Source: Piscicola geometra (lineage: Eukaryota > Annelida > Clitellata > Hirudinida > Piscicolidae). Taken from it: a DNA stretch of 64,000 nt. The position numbers and the translations under genes were made by a program. Shown in pieces: positions 10,205 to 21,420 of the stretch. Location of the stretch: NCBI GenBank assembly GCA_943735955.1, contig OX030956.1:12022894-12086893 (forward strand), read 5' to 3'. Below the pieces are notes generated by a model. That model did no database searches. It was not told the origin of the DNA and was given only the letters and a program-made list of their open reading frames with translations. Each line of letters begins with the position of its first letter. Within the stretch, counting starts at the first letter, position 1.

Positions 10205-11185
10205 AATGTTTGTTTTATCATATTCTTGTATTTTTAATGTATACAGTATAAAACTATGTATTTTAATCACTCTATAAAAAAATCTTTTAAAAATCCATTT
10301 CTCACAATTTTGAGTGCTCTAGCTTTTGCCCTACTGAGGAATTTGGGAAGAATCTGAAAAATATGGTTGGGTTAAAAAGTCTTAATAATAGTGTGAAACT
10401 TATGGCCAAATGACAACTATTTTAAATTGGCAAAGCAATATTGGTGTGAGTTTGAACGAAAAACCGTCTGTGAAAAATAAGATGTTCACAATTACTTTCT
10501 CACTAGTATACACGTGAGACTAACATTGGTTTTTTTGGTGTAATACACATCGCACAGTATCATTAGGCCAGAAAGGATAGTCTGAAATACAATTTTTTAT
10601 TTAATAAGTTTATAAATTTATATTGAGTCACTTCATGTATTTGAATTCTTTAAAGAAGGATCATATATATACAATACATATATATGCCTTGCAATGTTTT
10701 ACTTCCGCATATAATGGTGCTACATAGGACTTGACCAATAAAGCAAAGAACTTTTTCAAGTGTTTTTGATTAAACAAATTATTAAATAACCAAATTTTTT
10801 TTTTATAGCGTTTATTAAAAAATGTATAATTTGTTTTCAAAATCACTTCTTTCTATGTAAAATAGCTCCGGTTCCTTTAAAGACAAGTTACCAAGCTCAG
10901 CTCTATAAATAGCTGAAGGGTAAAAAAAAGTGTTCATTGAGATTGCAATGCAAAAACACGTTACTTTGGAAGCGAATTTCTTCATTCCGGTAAGTTTTAG
11001 TACAATCAAGGGCCTGAAGTTAAACTTACTACCTTGAAAGGTATTTAATAGCTATGAAACGAACCTCATTAAGCGATAAATAAAAGATAAAGAACAACTT
11101 TGAGGTTTAAACTTCGTTGAAAGTAGTAAAAACAAATTATTAAGTGTTTCACGTGAAAGATAATGCATAAATTTTTTTATCCCAT
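10205..11185. other. AT-rich DNA without recognisable genes
   Basis: Only short low-quality ORFs lie here (10661-11009, minus). They lack family motifs and have Lys/Phe/Tyr-rich composition typical of AT-rich noise. Confidence 0.5.
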
Positions 11186-11605
11186 CTTGTTGCTCGTGCT
11201 CCTAAATTTTCTCATATTTCTCCTTATCTTCGTTTGTTACATTGGTTACCTCTGAGATCTAGATGACTTTTAAAATATGCCAAAATATGTTTACATTTCA
11301 TAAATGTACTGCTCCAATTTATCTTAAAAACCTAATTAAACAACCCAATAAATCTAGTTTAAGATCTTCGACCTTTGAGCGTTCTTTTCGTTTTTCAGTT
11401 AAACACTCTTTTGCTAAACGTACTTTTTCTAACTGCGGTATTTTTTTATGGAATTCTTTACCTTCTTCTCTAACTTCAACTAAGTCACTCATAACTTTCC
11501 GTCGTGGCCTGAAGACGTACTTGTTCAAAACGTAATGGCTGAGCGCTTTTTTCCCCTTCTTAAAAGGCGCTATACAAATAATTAGTGATTGATTGATGAT
11601 TGATT
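11186..11605 (+). pseudogene. 3' end of an L2/CR1-like non-LTR retrotransposon
   Basis: The frame at 11263 encodes FHKCTAPIYLKNLI, NKSSLRSSTFERSFRF, FLWNSLPSSL and FRRGLKTYLFKT, the C-terminal end of an L2/CR1 reverse transcriptase. It is followed by a GAGCGC...GGCGC hairpin and a (GATT)n-type tail ending near 11605. The upstream LHWL block is frameshifted. It is the same kind of 3' end as at 20361 and 615. Confidence 0.78.
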
Positions 11606-12584
11606 GACTGAGGAATTATGTTCTTTCCTTATTCATCTTCACTCAAAATTTTTTTAAGGGCTTGAAGAGATAAGAGCTAAATAAACAAAGGATCATCCCA
11701 TGTGAACCAGAGGTAGCAGAAGAGGCCAATAAAAAGAATAGAGCAGCCTATGGCCTGTTGGGTTTGGAAGTGACTTTCATTAACAGTGTAATAGGTCTAC
11801 TTTTTTAGCATCATGGCACTGTTTTATAATTATTTCAAAACCATTATCAACTTAATTTAACCACCTGTTTTCTATCATGGTAGCTGACATTGATACAAAT
11901 AATATTGTTAAAAAACACGTCAGGATTATTCAAGAATAAATATTCTGACTGCTGATAGGCAAAATAAAATACTTTAAAATTATCAGACATTTTCCCCCAT
12001 ATTATTAGTAAAACATGCTGATAATTTTTAGGGCTCTGACCAATATTATGCCAATACTTTTTTATTGAAAATTGTCACAAATAAGCTATAATTATTGTTC
12101 ATTTTACGATATATTTCGCATCAAATAGTTTCCGAAATAATAAAAATATTATGGCCGCCTTTAGTTATTGTTATTTTTGTTCGGTCGTACATACATCAGC
12201 TGATTTTAGTAAATAAACAGATACTATATCTTTAGAGCGGGTGTCACACAAGACAAACTTGCGCAAACTTTTGAGTAAAACATTGTTTCAAAAATAAAGA
12301 ACAATTAATGATAAGGCAGTGCCTTCTAATTGGTTAATAAAAATTTATTTTTTTGTTTAAATAAATTTCTCCCTAGTTAAAGATGTTATACTATAAAAGT
12401 TATTGGAATACTTTTTTTTTTGCATCTTAGACTTTTAGTTCTAATTAATTAAAGAGTTTTTTCCTTAGGATTATAATTATTCTTCAAATTATGTGTATTA
12501 TCTCTGTTCTGTACAGAAAAAAATTAGTTTTTAAATATTATTTGAATATTCTGTCAACAACTTTTTGAGTTAAAAAAGTAGGGG
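11606..12584. other. AT-rich repeat-derived DNA
   Basis: No coding frame. The segment about 11940-12130 (GGCAAAATAAAATACTTTAAA; TGTTCATTTTACGATATATTTCGC) resembles 32730-32760 and 32890-33040, so it belongs to a dispersed repeat family. Confidence 0.45.
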
Positions 12585-12940
12585 GGCATAAATAGGCAAA
12601 AATCTAAAAATTGGAAATTTGTTACGTCCACTTGGAATATGGTTCACAAGGTTATTTCATGAATATTTAATATTGGAAGTTGGTACTTTTGATGAAACAA
12701 AAACTAAATCGAAGATTTAGGCTTAAGCCTCAGCGTTTTCAAGTAAAAAGAAATCATTAAATAATTTAATTTACTCAAACTTTACGATAATGAGGTTACT
12801 TAATATAATAATTAATGTAATATAATATTAGAAATATTAGAAAAAATATTTGTGCTGCCCACACTACATTGGGCTTCAGCAATGGCATGAATAAAGTTCT
12901 GCAATTGGTTTAAACGGATATAAGGATATATCAGGTTTTA
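12585..12940 (+). repeat. interspersed repeat, inverted partner of 3490-3870
   Basis: Nearly collinear with the reverse complement of 3490-3870. It ends just upstream of the 187-residue ORF and may be the leader of the same repetitive unit. Confidence 0.55.
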
Positions 12941-12949
12941 AATAGTTTT

Positions 12950-13513
12950 TTGGTAGAAATAGACGTTTACAGAAAAAATTATGGTATAGTCGACCATAGG
13001 CTGAAGAAGCTGGGCACTTTAAATGCGGTTAGTCGATTTATCATTCCACAAGAGCCAGCAGCTAAGAGATGGTCAAATTCCATCTTTCAGAGGCTTCAGA
13101 CAAGCGGCTCAAATAAAAAAAATGTGAAACTTAACTGGAGTAGAAAAACGAAAGCAATGTTTCAAAGTGGAACTGAAATCAAACAAGAACTGACTCATAG
13201 AAAAGAACAAAAAAGACTAGACCTTTTAAGCCAGTTGAAGTTCACTGAAAATGGAGAAGTGGAAAAATTTCTTCTAGATGAAAGTATCGACCAGGCTGAA
13301 AAGCTGAAAAGAATGAAAGCACGTATTCAGTTTATAAAAGACAGTACAACACTTTGGTCGAGAATGAGTCCGCTTTTCAGAGTTCAAGCCTTTCTGCCTT
13401 GTGGAAAGAGGAGAATAAAGACGGCCATAGAGTTTGGAGATGCCTTAATGACATACCTTGGAAAAAAGAACAACACAGAAAGATTGAAGTATGCGCAATT
13501 TCAAAAACTCTAA
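12950..13513 (+). CDS. unknown ORF, repetitive, 187 residues
   Basis: I do not recognise this protein. It is basic and largely hydrophilic, with a middle part likely to form helices (KEQKRLDLLSQLKF, LDESIDQAEKLKRMKAR), no signal peptide and no membrane segment. The Met at 12950 is the first in frame, but an AG at 12952-12956 could instead be a splice acceptor. A decayed partial copy of its middle (AGAGGCTTCA...GCGGCTCAA...AACTTAACTGGAGT) follows at about 13745-13895. This suggests a transposon-derived or locally duplicated sequence rather than a conserved host gene. Confidence 0.4.
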   Translation: MVEIDVYRKNYGIVDHRLKKLGTLNAVSRFIIPQEPAAKRWSNSIFQRLQTSGSNKKNVKLNWSRKTKAMFQSGTEIKQELTHRKEQKRLDLLSQLKFTENGEVEKFLLDESIDQAEKLKRMKARIQFIKDSTTLWSRMSPLFRVQAFLPCGKRRIKTAIEFGDALMTYLGKKNNTERLKYAQFQKL

Positions 13514-13659
13514 AAAATTTAAGACAAATGTGTTTTTCTATTGAATAAAAATTTAAAATCTAACTCTTTGTGTTTGTTTTTTGCAATCGCTGGTGGGGGG
13601 TTATTTTTGACATGAAAATTAATTTTTGTTTCAAACAATTTTTATTGTTAGTGTTAATC

Positions 13660-13950
13660 ATGAACTAAATGGACGCTTTGAAATTTTGAAATCGACCATC
13701 ACATTTCTTGCCAACTTAAGCGTCACCGTTGTCAAGTAAAGAGGAGTTATTAGAGGCTTCAAGGCAGTGGCTCAAGCGAATAAAGAGTTAAAACTTAACT
13801 AGAGTGAAAGAAAAAAAGCTAAGTTTAAAAGAAATGCTCCAAAAAAAACTATAGAAAGGAGCGAAAAAGACTTGAACTTTTATGCCTGTTGAAATCGAAA
13901 AATGACTCTTTCATGACCTAAGAGGACGTTTGGAAATTTTGAAATCGATG
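13660..13950 (+). pseudogene. degraded duplicate of the 12950 ORF with a 3' repeat
   Basis: The stretch 13745-13895 aligns with 13085-13240 but carries many indels and stops. The phrase AATTTTGAAATCGA occurs on both sides (about 13680 and 13940), as if the local unit was duplicated. Confidence 0.5.
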
Positions 13951-14001
13951 ATAATGCCCCTTCCTTAATAAAAACACAAAAAAATATAATTTTTCAAATA
14001 T

Positions 14002-15960
14002 CTACTTGTGGAACACACTTAAACGGAAGAAAAACTTTAATCGCATATTTTGATCACACTTTTTATTTTGAGAGCCAAAGCCACCAGTTTTTTTGGCTCT
14101 GGCTCTGGTTCCAGCAAAAATTATCGACTCTGCAAGCCTGGTCAAGAACGTCATTAAATATATTTTACTCACTAAAAGTCCAGTCAAGAACCCTACACGA
14201 ATCTTGTATGTGTAGAGCTGCTTAGGCCACTTCATGCATAGAAGTTTAAGATCAGCTGAATCTTCTGCTTTACTAACATAACCCATAATCCTATCAAACC
14301 CTGAAAAGAACATGGCTTTCAGTGAGATTTTATGTCATCTTAAATTATAAATTCTAATTATTATAATTAAAATAATTTTTATATTAAAAAAAAGTTTTGT
14401 TTAAAAACTAATTTAAAAAATAATGATATTGATTAAAAAAATAGTTTAACAACAGCCCAATAGGTTTGCCATATTCACAGACACTGAAAGAATGAAATTT
14501 TTTGAATATAAATCATTTAAATAGTTCATCATTACAGCATTTAGGCAATGCTTAAATTACCTAAAATAGTTATTATTATTATAGAAAAATACTATTAATT
14601 GTCAAAAATAATAATATTGATAAAGAAATCTGTTAACAATTCGTTTCCTGGATTCCCATATTCGCAGACGCTGAAAGAATGAAATTTTTTGAATATAAAT
14701 CATTTAAATAGTTCATCATTACAGCATTAAGGCAATGCATAAATTACCTAAAATAGTTAATATTATTATAGAAAAATACTATTAATTGTCAAAAATAAAA
14801 ATATTGATAAAGAAATCTGTTAACAATTCGTTTCCTGGATTCCCATATTCGCAGACGCTGAAAGAATGAAATTTTTTGAATATAAATCATTTAACTAGTT
14901 CATCATTACAGCATTAAGGCAATGCATAAATTACCTAAAATAGTTAATATTATTATAGAAAAATACTATTAATTGTCAAAAATAAAAATATTGATAAAGA
15001 AATCTTTTAACAATTCGTTTCCTGGATTCCCATATTCGCAGACGCTGAAAGAATGAAATTTTTTGAATATAAATCATTTAAATAGTTCATCATTACAGCA
15101 TTAAGGCAATGCATAAATTACCTAAAATAGTTATTATTATTATAGAAAAATACTATTAATTGTCAAAAATAATAATATTGATAAAGAAATCTTTTAACAA
15201 TTCGTTTTCTGGATTCCCATAATCAGAGACTCTGAAAAGGACAAAAAAAATTTTAATAAAAGTTATTCAAATAGTGATAAAGAAAACTTTTTACGATATT
15301 CCTGATCCATTGATAAAGATAAGGATAGAACTGTTTATTCATTGGAATAAGGATAAAAATAATTCAAAATGTTTATTCATTCAGGCAAAGTATAAATTTT
15401 TCCTATCAATTCTATTTTTTTAATTTTAGTTTTGAGTTTAATTTTTAAAGGTTATGGTAGGGGTAGGGTTAAAGGTAGCGTTAGGGTTAGTATTAAATTT
15501 TAATGTTTTAATGAGATATTTAAATTAAATAAATATATATATATATATATAAATTTAAAAGATTCAATAGTTCTTTTATATAAAAACATTCAAGAAATCA
15601 TTTAATTTATATGATATTTAAAGTTTAATAAAAAATAATAATTAGCTCAGTATTATCTTACTTAACTCTGAAAATAATGAACTAATAATAAATTAAGCTT
15701 CAAGCTAAAGCAACAGATATTTTAAGTTAAAATCTTTCGCCGTTGAGTACATTAACTAGAACTTTAAAAAATTATTCGTTATAAAGAAAAAGGCTCTTAC
15801 CTGGTGATCTAAACCATTTTGTCTTGATCAGTGCCAGTTGGAAAAACATGGTGCAGAATCCCCAAAAACATAGGAACAATCCAATGAAGGTCTTTAAAAG
15901 GTCTATCTGCAGGTAAGATGTGAGGATGCAGATAAGGGTTATGGCAACATTTATATTCAT
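14002..15960 (-). CDS. unrecognised small membrane protein, two exons
   Basis: Exon 1 is 15960-15801. It encodes MNINVAITLICILTSYLQ, a second hydrophobic stretch (TFIGLFLCFWGFCTMFF) and ends FRSPG at a good donor (CCAG|GTAAGA). Exon 2 is 14300-14002, entered at a TTTTCAG acceptor. The split codon G|GG restores frame and gives FDRIMGYVSKAEDSADLKLL, then a third hydrophobic region (VGFLTGLLVSKIYLMTFL) and a basic tail; the stop is TAG. Total about 153 residues, with two N-terminal membrane segments and perhaps a third. I know no matching family. The matching splice phase and sensible topology support a real gene. A 187-bp tandem repeat fills the intron. Confidence 0.6.
14425..15240. repeat. 187-bp tandem repeat, about four copies
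   Basis: The phrase CAGACGCTGAAAGAATG recurs at 14478, 14665, 14852 and 15039, exactly 187 bp apart, with a weaker fifth start near 15224. Units differ by few substitutions and the last diverges. The array lies in the intron of the two-exon gene. Confidence 0.92.
15241..15770. other. AT-rich intron remainder with telomere-like word
   Basis: Contains GTTAGGGTTAG-type sequence (about 15455-15495) and a short (TA)n run at 15532-15550. No coding frame other than the flanking gene. Confidence 0.45.
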
Positions 15961-15976
15961 TTGGTTGATTTTCTAG

Positions 15977-16053
15977 TTAGAGATGCGCCGATAGTATCGC
16001 TCATTTTTTCAAGTATCGGTATCGGTCACATTGATGGTATCGGTGCATCTCTA
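15977..16053. mobile_element. short palindromic MITE, hAT-like ends
   Basis: AGAGATGCGCCGATAG at the left and TATCGGTGCATCTCT at the right are inverted, 77 bp in all, with GTATCGGTATCGGT between. AGAGATGCACCGATA ends are common on hAT-derived MITEs. A possible extension with GGTATCGGCG occurs at 16350. The target duplication is not clear. Confidence 0.5.
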
Positions 16054-16699
16054 TTTATAATCAATGAACAATATACAATGTGTTTATTATGATAGTTATA
16101 GAACTAATATAAAAGTTAAAATTTTGTTGATGAATGTTGATTATTTATATTTTTATAAAAAATGAAATTGTGGATCTCGAGTTGAGACTTGCAACAAGTT
16201 AGTTTTAAAATTACTGGCAATCGTTGAAAAACCAATAGCACGCCATATATTTCGCTCCAAAAAAACTTATAGAGCGATTTTATTATTATTATTATTATTA
16301 TCAAATTATTCAAGTCTAAATTTAAAATTCATGTGCAAAAGTAAGTTCGGGTATCGGCGTTGAATGTGCTAATGCAATGTATCACTAAAAATATCAATTT
16401 CAACATTTTAAGAATAAATTTTTATTGATAAACAATTGCGTACTTTTTTGGTCATGTTGTAAAAGATTCCTGAGTTATTTCTTAATATTATTAAGTTAAT
16501 TTGTTAAAGATGTTTAGCTTTAATTATTAAAGTTTAATAAGTTATAGATGTTTTGTTCTTTATAACGTCAAAACGAGGTATAAACGTAATGTTATCAAAG
16601 ATTTTTTAAAGAAATGTTTTTCTTGATATTTAATGATAATATCTATTTAATATCTCTTTTAATGAACCTTTTAACTTTTATGTTACTAAGTTTCTTAAA
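16054..16699. other. AT-rich DNA, no gene seen
   Basis: No ORF with protein-like composition. A short (TTA)n run lies at about 16278-16300. Confidence 0.45.
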
Positions 16700-17400
16700 A
16701 TTCTTTATCTTTTCAATTTATCTAAAAACTGTAATTTTCCTACTCAGGCACCTGGTAATACTCCTGGCTTTGTAAATTCTTCTAATTATAATAAAATTAA
16801 TCATTTCACTATTATAGTGGAGTGGAATAGATTTTAAATTATTAATAGTATATTACTGACCACTACTTTATATCTTTTAAACTATCTCTTGCCCAGCTTT
16901 TCTCTAACTTCCCTTCTTCTATTGTTAAGCGCTCTTGGTCTAATTTTGATAAAATAAATTTTATTAAATGTTTTCTTTCTTCTGACTTTGCTTCTAAATC
17001 CTTTTCTGATGTGAATAGTTTTATGAATAATTTCAATCTTACTCTATCTTCCCTTTTAGATATTTTTGCTCCATTTAAAACTTTCTAGTATCGTCTCTCT
17101 TCTAAAAATCCCCTTGGTAAAATTATGAGTGCATGACTTTTATGCGACTAGTTCGCAAGTATGAACGAGCTTATCGATCTACTCTCTCTGTATCCTTTTT
17201 GAATGAATGGACAAATAGTTTCTCTTCTTACCGCACTCTCATTTTTAATAAACACTCTTATTTTTTATAAAATTCTATTATCTCCTTTTCCAATTCTAAA
17301 AATAGGTGGTCTTCCTTATCTCAACTTTTACATAAGAACTCCATTCTTCCATCTTTCTCTCTTGATGAATATCTTGATTTTCTAACGAATAAAATATCTA
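16700..17400 (+). pseudogene. CR1/L2-like ORF2 linker fragment
   Basis: Across shifting frames the plus strand encodes FISFKLSLAQLFSNF, IVKRSWSNFDKINFIKCF, LSSLLDIFAPFKTF, then RLVRKYERAYRSTLS-like sequence. This is the linker between endonuclease and RT of CR1/L2-type elements (DYRPFKTVTV...RK-x-ERAYRK type). Stops and frameshifts are frequent. Neither endonuclease nor RT core remains. Confidence 0.6.
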
Positions 17401-17902
17401 ACAACAACAACGTCCTTTATTTGCAAGCAAATGAATGTTGGAAATCAGAAGAAAATAATTTCTTGTATGACCTCCTTGATAAGTAAAATGAAACATGAAC
17501 TTCTTAATTAAATTTAAAATTAAAATAAATGTTAATAATAAGGAATGTTTTTATTTATTTTTAAAAATTAATTAAAGTGATTGTGGTTAAACTTAACTAA
17601 ATTAAGTTAAAGTGTTCGTTCAATATTGTTGGAAATTATAAATGTTTATTATTTTCTTAAACTTAAGGGTTTGGTGTATATTCTTTAAATTCAATGGTAA
17701 TCTGGTTCAGAGTTATAGCCCTGCATTGATTGGACTATTTAGATAGAAGTTGGGTCTTGGTGTTATTAAGTAATAATCAGACTTAAATCTCAATGTTCGT
17801 GTGCAGTTGGATGTGAAGGAGTGTATTGAGTGTGTAAAATAGGAGGATGTGTTTTTAATAATAAGTTTATGAAAAAGAATATAGATTTTAAACATATATA
17901 AC
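17401..17902. other. AT-rich DNA, no gene seen
   Basis: Nothing recognisable. Short minus-strand ORFs crossing 17713-17994 translate the hAT end and its flank. Confidence 0.45.
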
Positions 17903-18397
17903 CAGGAGCGGTGATCTGCGGAAAATCTTTGGAGGGGGGGGGGGTCCTCCCCAGGGTTGGAATAAAAAAACCGGTATCGACCAATACAGTACAAGCGATA
18001 CTATTTAGTATTGTTTGCTGTAGTGTACATTATTTTTGTATAAATTACTAATATTTGTATCACCAAACATTTAAAAAAAAGTTTGATACTCAATAAAAAT
18101 ACTTTTCTATTGCCACTTTGAGCGATTTGGAAAAACAACAATAGCGATTTTAGTACCTTTTATTATTTGTCTTCTATATAAATTCAATTACAACTAGCCA
18201 TCAAGCCAGTAAATAAATTTTATAACATCTCGTTTTCCATTCATTTCTGAGTCAAATAGTTTAAAAAAATGACAAATAGATATAAATTTGCCAAAGGTAT
18301 AAACAAATATACATTGGGACATTTTTTTTGGCCTACAGTGTATATTTAGATATCATAAAATACCCTCTCTGCCGTTCTCCTGCCCTCTTCCCACAGC

Positions 18398-19202
18398 TCA
18401 TTTACTCCAATTTCCAAAAAGATCCTTTCGTATGTCTGACTGACTAGCAAATTCTTCTGCTAGCCTTTTTAAATCCAGACTGTCAAGTATATCCTGATGT
18501 GCATGACAAATGGCCAGTGAATTCAAGCAAGGCTGTGTCATAGTTGCACGCAACCAAGTCTTAAGACGCCGCAAAGCACTAAAATTTTTTTTCTGCAGTA
18601 CATGACGTTTTTGGACACACAAGCATCAACCTGATCAATCTTTCAATCTAAGGAAACAGATGTCTGACTTCCTTGCATTATTTTTTGCGCTTGTGCTAAA
18701 ATTCATTCTGGTCTTTAAACATAGTTAACTGTGAACAAAGAACAGTTTCATTTAACTCACGATACTGCTTGCAAATATCATGGTTCACTTCATCAGTTAG
18801 CGACATTGTCTCCAGCTGCAAGTATGAACGCAAAACAAGAGAATATCGATATACTTTTTTTTTCGTTGCATAATTGCAATGTCTATGACAGCGTAATATG
18901 CTGCTCGATAATGTTCCTCTGGTGTTGTTGCTACATAAGCTGGTCCCAGCCACAATACTTTTGTGGCGGCTTTTGCACCCGAGGTACAGCAATCGGCTCG
19001 AGATCATGTCAAAACCATACTGGTGACATCTCTGAAAATGGCGTTAAACTGTTCATCTGATCGTAGGCGACGCAGTTCTTGCACAACTGAATCAGTCGCT
19101 GCAATCATTCCACTGACCTTGGCACTTGATGATTGCAATGACTTGTTTAACTGTTCCAGAAGTGAAAACACCAAAACAACTACCTTGAGTGCCAGTGCAG
19201 AA
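18398..19202 (-). pseudogene. hAT (ZMYM1-like) transposase C-terminal part
   Basis: The minus strand encodes LRRLKTWLRATMTQPCLNSL, CHAHQDILDSLDL and EEFASQSDIRKDLFGNW. This is the C-terminal LKTWLR-TMTQ-RLN block of ZMYM1-like hAT proteins. Upstream sequence to 19202 continues the same protein with several frameshifts. It joins 20704 onward once the nested element and its GTGCCCTG duplication are removed. Confidence 0.75.
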
Positions 19203-19210
19203 GTGCCCTG

Positions 19211-20695
19211 CAGTGGTATTTTGGTTTCATAAAATAATTATAGTTTTTATTTCAGTTTCGTTTTGGAATTAATTATAGTTTTTATTTTCGTTTTGAAAAT
19301 AATTAAAAATTTTATTTTCGTTTTCGTTTTGAAAATAATTAAAGTTTTTTTTTTTTTTTAGTTTTGAAAATATATTAATTTACAACTTTGAACACTATTT
19401 TTTTATATCTAAAAAAATTAATTGATCATAAAATTAAACAGTAAAATAGAACTGTATATTAACAACAAATGAGTTTTAAAAATTAACAGTTAATTGAAAT
19501 ATTATAAGAATTGAGTACGTAAATTATTGAGTAATAAATTTTTTTAAATATGATAACAAATTTACGATTAAAATAGGTGATAATTTAATTGACAAAGCGT
19601 CTTCATGTCTATTATCTTTTGAAAACTGGTCTAGCTCAATGTCTTTAAAATTTAATCCACTAAAGTTTGAACTTATATTTTTTGATAAAAATGTTAAACT
19701 AATTAATGGTCCATGTAATTTCTCCACTCATAATACTGTTCCATCTAATCATATTCGTAGCTTAGGATTTTATTTCGACTCAAAATTAACCTTATCAAAC
19801 CAAATTCTATCAGTCATTAAATCTTGCTATTTTCATCTCAGACGTATCAGACAATTATTACCTTACTAAGATGACCCTTCTTTAAAGATGTTAGTCTCTG
19901 CACTTGTTTTATCTCGAATTGACTATTGTAACTCACTCTATTATAATTTACCTGAAACTACTTCAAAACCATTAAATAAAGTATTTAATTATGCTGCTAG
20001 AGTCGTTAGCCGTACTCCTATTTATCACCAAATTACACCCTCTCTCATCTTATTACATTGGCTCCCTATCAAATTTAGGATTATATTTAAAATCTGTGTT
20101 TTTATGTTTAAATCAAAAAACTCCCCAGTATCCCCAATATACCTCAAATCATTAATAACCCACCCTCATAGAAGTAATTTAAGATCTCCACTCAAAATCA
20201 TTATTTCATCCCTTCCATTAATAACTCTTTTGCTAAACGTTCTTTCCATTATGCAGGTCCATATATTTGGAACTCATTACCTCCTTATTTAACTACTTCT
20301 AAATCATTATTTACTTTTCGTAAGGATCTGAAGACATATCTGTTTAACAAATTTATTTACGAGCGCTCTTGAATTTGAAGAAAGAGCGCTATAGAAATCT
20401 ATTTGATTGATTGATTGATTGAAAAAAATAACTTTGATAAAGCCCAAAGATAATGTTTATAACATAGACATATATTTTTTATATAAGTTATACATTTACA
20501 TATTATGGCATACTTTGAAATTTATTTAATTTTCGTTTTGAAAAAAATTATAGTTTTTATTTCAGTTTCGTTTTTGAAATAATTATAGTTTTTATTTTCT
20601 TTTTCGTTTTGAAAATAAAATTAGTTTTTATTTTCGTTTTCGTGGAACGATTATTCAGAATTGTTGTTTTCGTTTTCGTTACGAAAATAACACTG
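19211..20695. mobile_element. hAT-like element nested in the hAT gene, exact 8-bp TSD
   Basis: Ends CAGTGGTATTTTGGTTTC and, inverted, CAGTGTTATTTTCGTAACG. The octamer GTGCCCTG flanks it on both sides (19203-19210 and 20696-20703). Subterminal GTTTTTATTTTCGTTTTG repeats occur at both ends in direct orientation. There is no transposase; the interior holds an L2/CR1-like 3' end (19560-20425). It is therefore a non-autonomous element carrying a retrotransposon fragment. Confidence 0.88.
19560..20425 (+). pseudogene. L2/CR1-like non-LTR element, 3' third
   Basis: Encodes MSLKFNPLKFELIFFDKN, RSLGFYFDSKLTLSNQI, LVLSRIDYCNSLYYNLPE, LILLHWLPIKFRIIFKIC, YIWNSLPPYL and FRKDLKTYLFNKFIYERS. This is the post-RT region of L2/CR1-type ORF2. 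One stop lies near 19869 and a frameshift near 20240. The 3' end has the GAGCGCTCTTG...AAGAGCGCT hairpin and an (ATTG)n tail. Confidence 0.85.
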
Positions 20696-20703
20696 GTGCC
20701 CTG

Positions 20704-21420
20704 TTGAAAAAAAGCCTCGAACCTTTACAGCTGTTTCATCAGCAGTACCAATGGAAGCAAATGATTCCAAGCTATCAAGTACCACTTCATAATGCTCACG
20801 CACAGAAAACACTGCAGATACTCTGGTCAGCCATTTTGTAGGACAAAGAAGTTCTATACTATACTTTTTATTCAGTGGCTCATCAGGCAAGTCAATTATA
20901 AGAGACACTAAAGCATTACTAAACTGCTTCTTGACCTTCCCTGAAAGATTGTAAAAAGCACCTAACTCTTGGACAAACTGAAGTGAATTGCTCACAACGG
21001 GATTTTCGGCAGCTGTGTGCTGGGCAACAAGATTTGCACACTGTGCAGAACAGTAGAAAATACAATGCAAGCGGATGCTCACTGCTGATAATAGCTTGAC
21101 AACCATTATATCGGCCGTTCATGTTAGCAACGCCGTCATAAGTCTGAGCTCTTAGCTTTTCTATGGGTAGCAATGCTACCCGGTAGCATAATTCTGATCA
21201 GAACATCTTTTACTACAGCAGACAATGTTTTTCCGGTCGTGTCTGGTGGGCTGAATAAACCAATAAACTTTTCATTAACATTCAGAGCTTCATCAAAAAA
21301 ACGAATGCATATCGATTCCTGCTCTAACCCATTGCAGTCTTGTGTGCCATCAACCACAACACCAAACTGGCATGATGAACAAATTATTCGGCATTAACAG
21401 TGCACACTATGTTTCTAACG
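20704..21420 (-). pseudogene. hAT (ZMYM1-like) transposase middle, copy 1
   Basis: Read in several frames: VVDGTQDCNGLEQESICI, NEKFIGLFSPPDTTGKTL, LRAQTYDGVANMNGRYNG, then SAQCANLVAQHTAAEN, KYSIELLCPTKWLTRVSAV and YEVVLDSLESFASIGTADE. These are the ordered blocks of DUF4371/hAT transposases (LCPTRWLTRV usual). Frame changes at about 21190 and 21100 show decay. The Asp in VVDGTQD is the likely first catalytic residue of the fold, by family knowledge. Confidence 0.85.
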
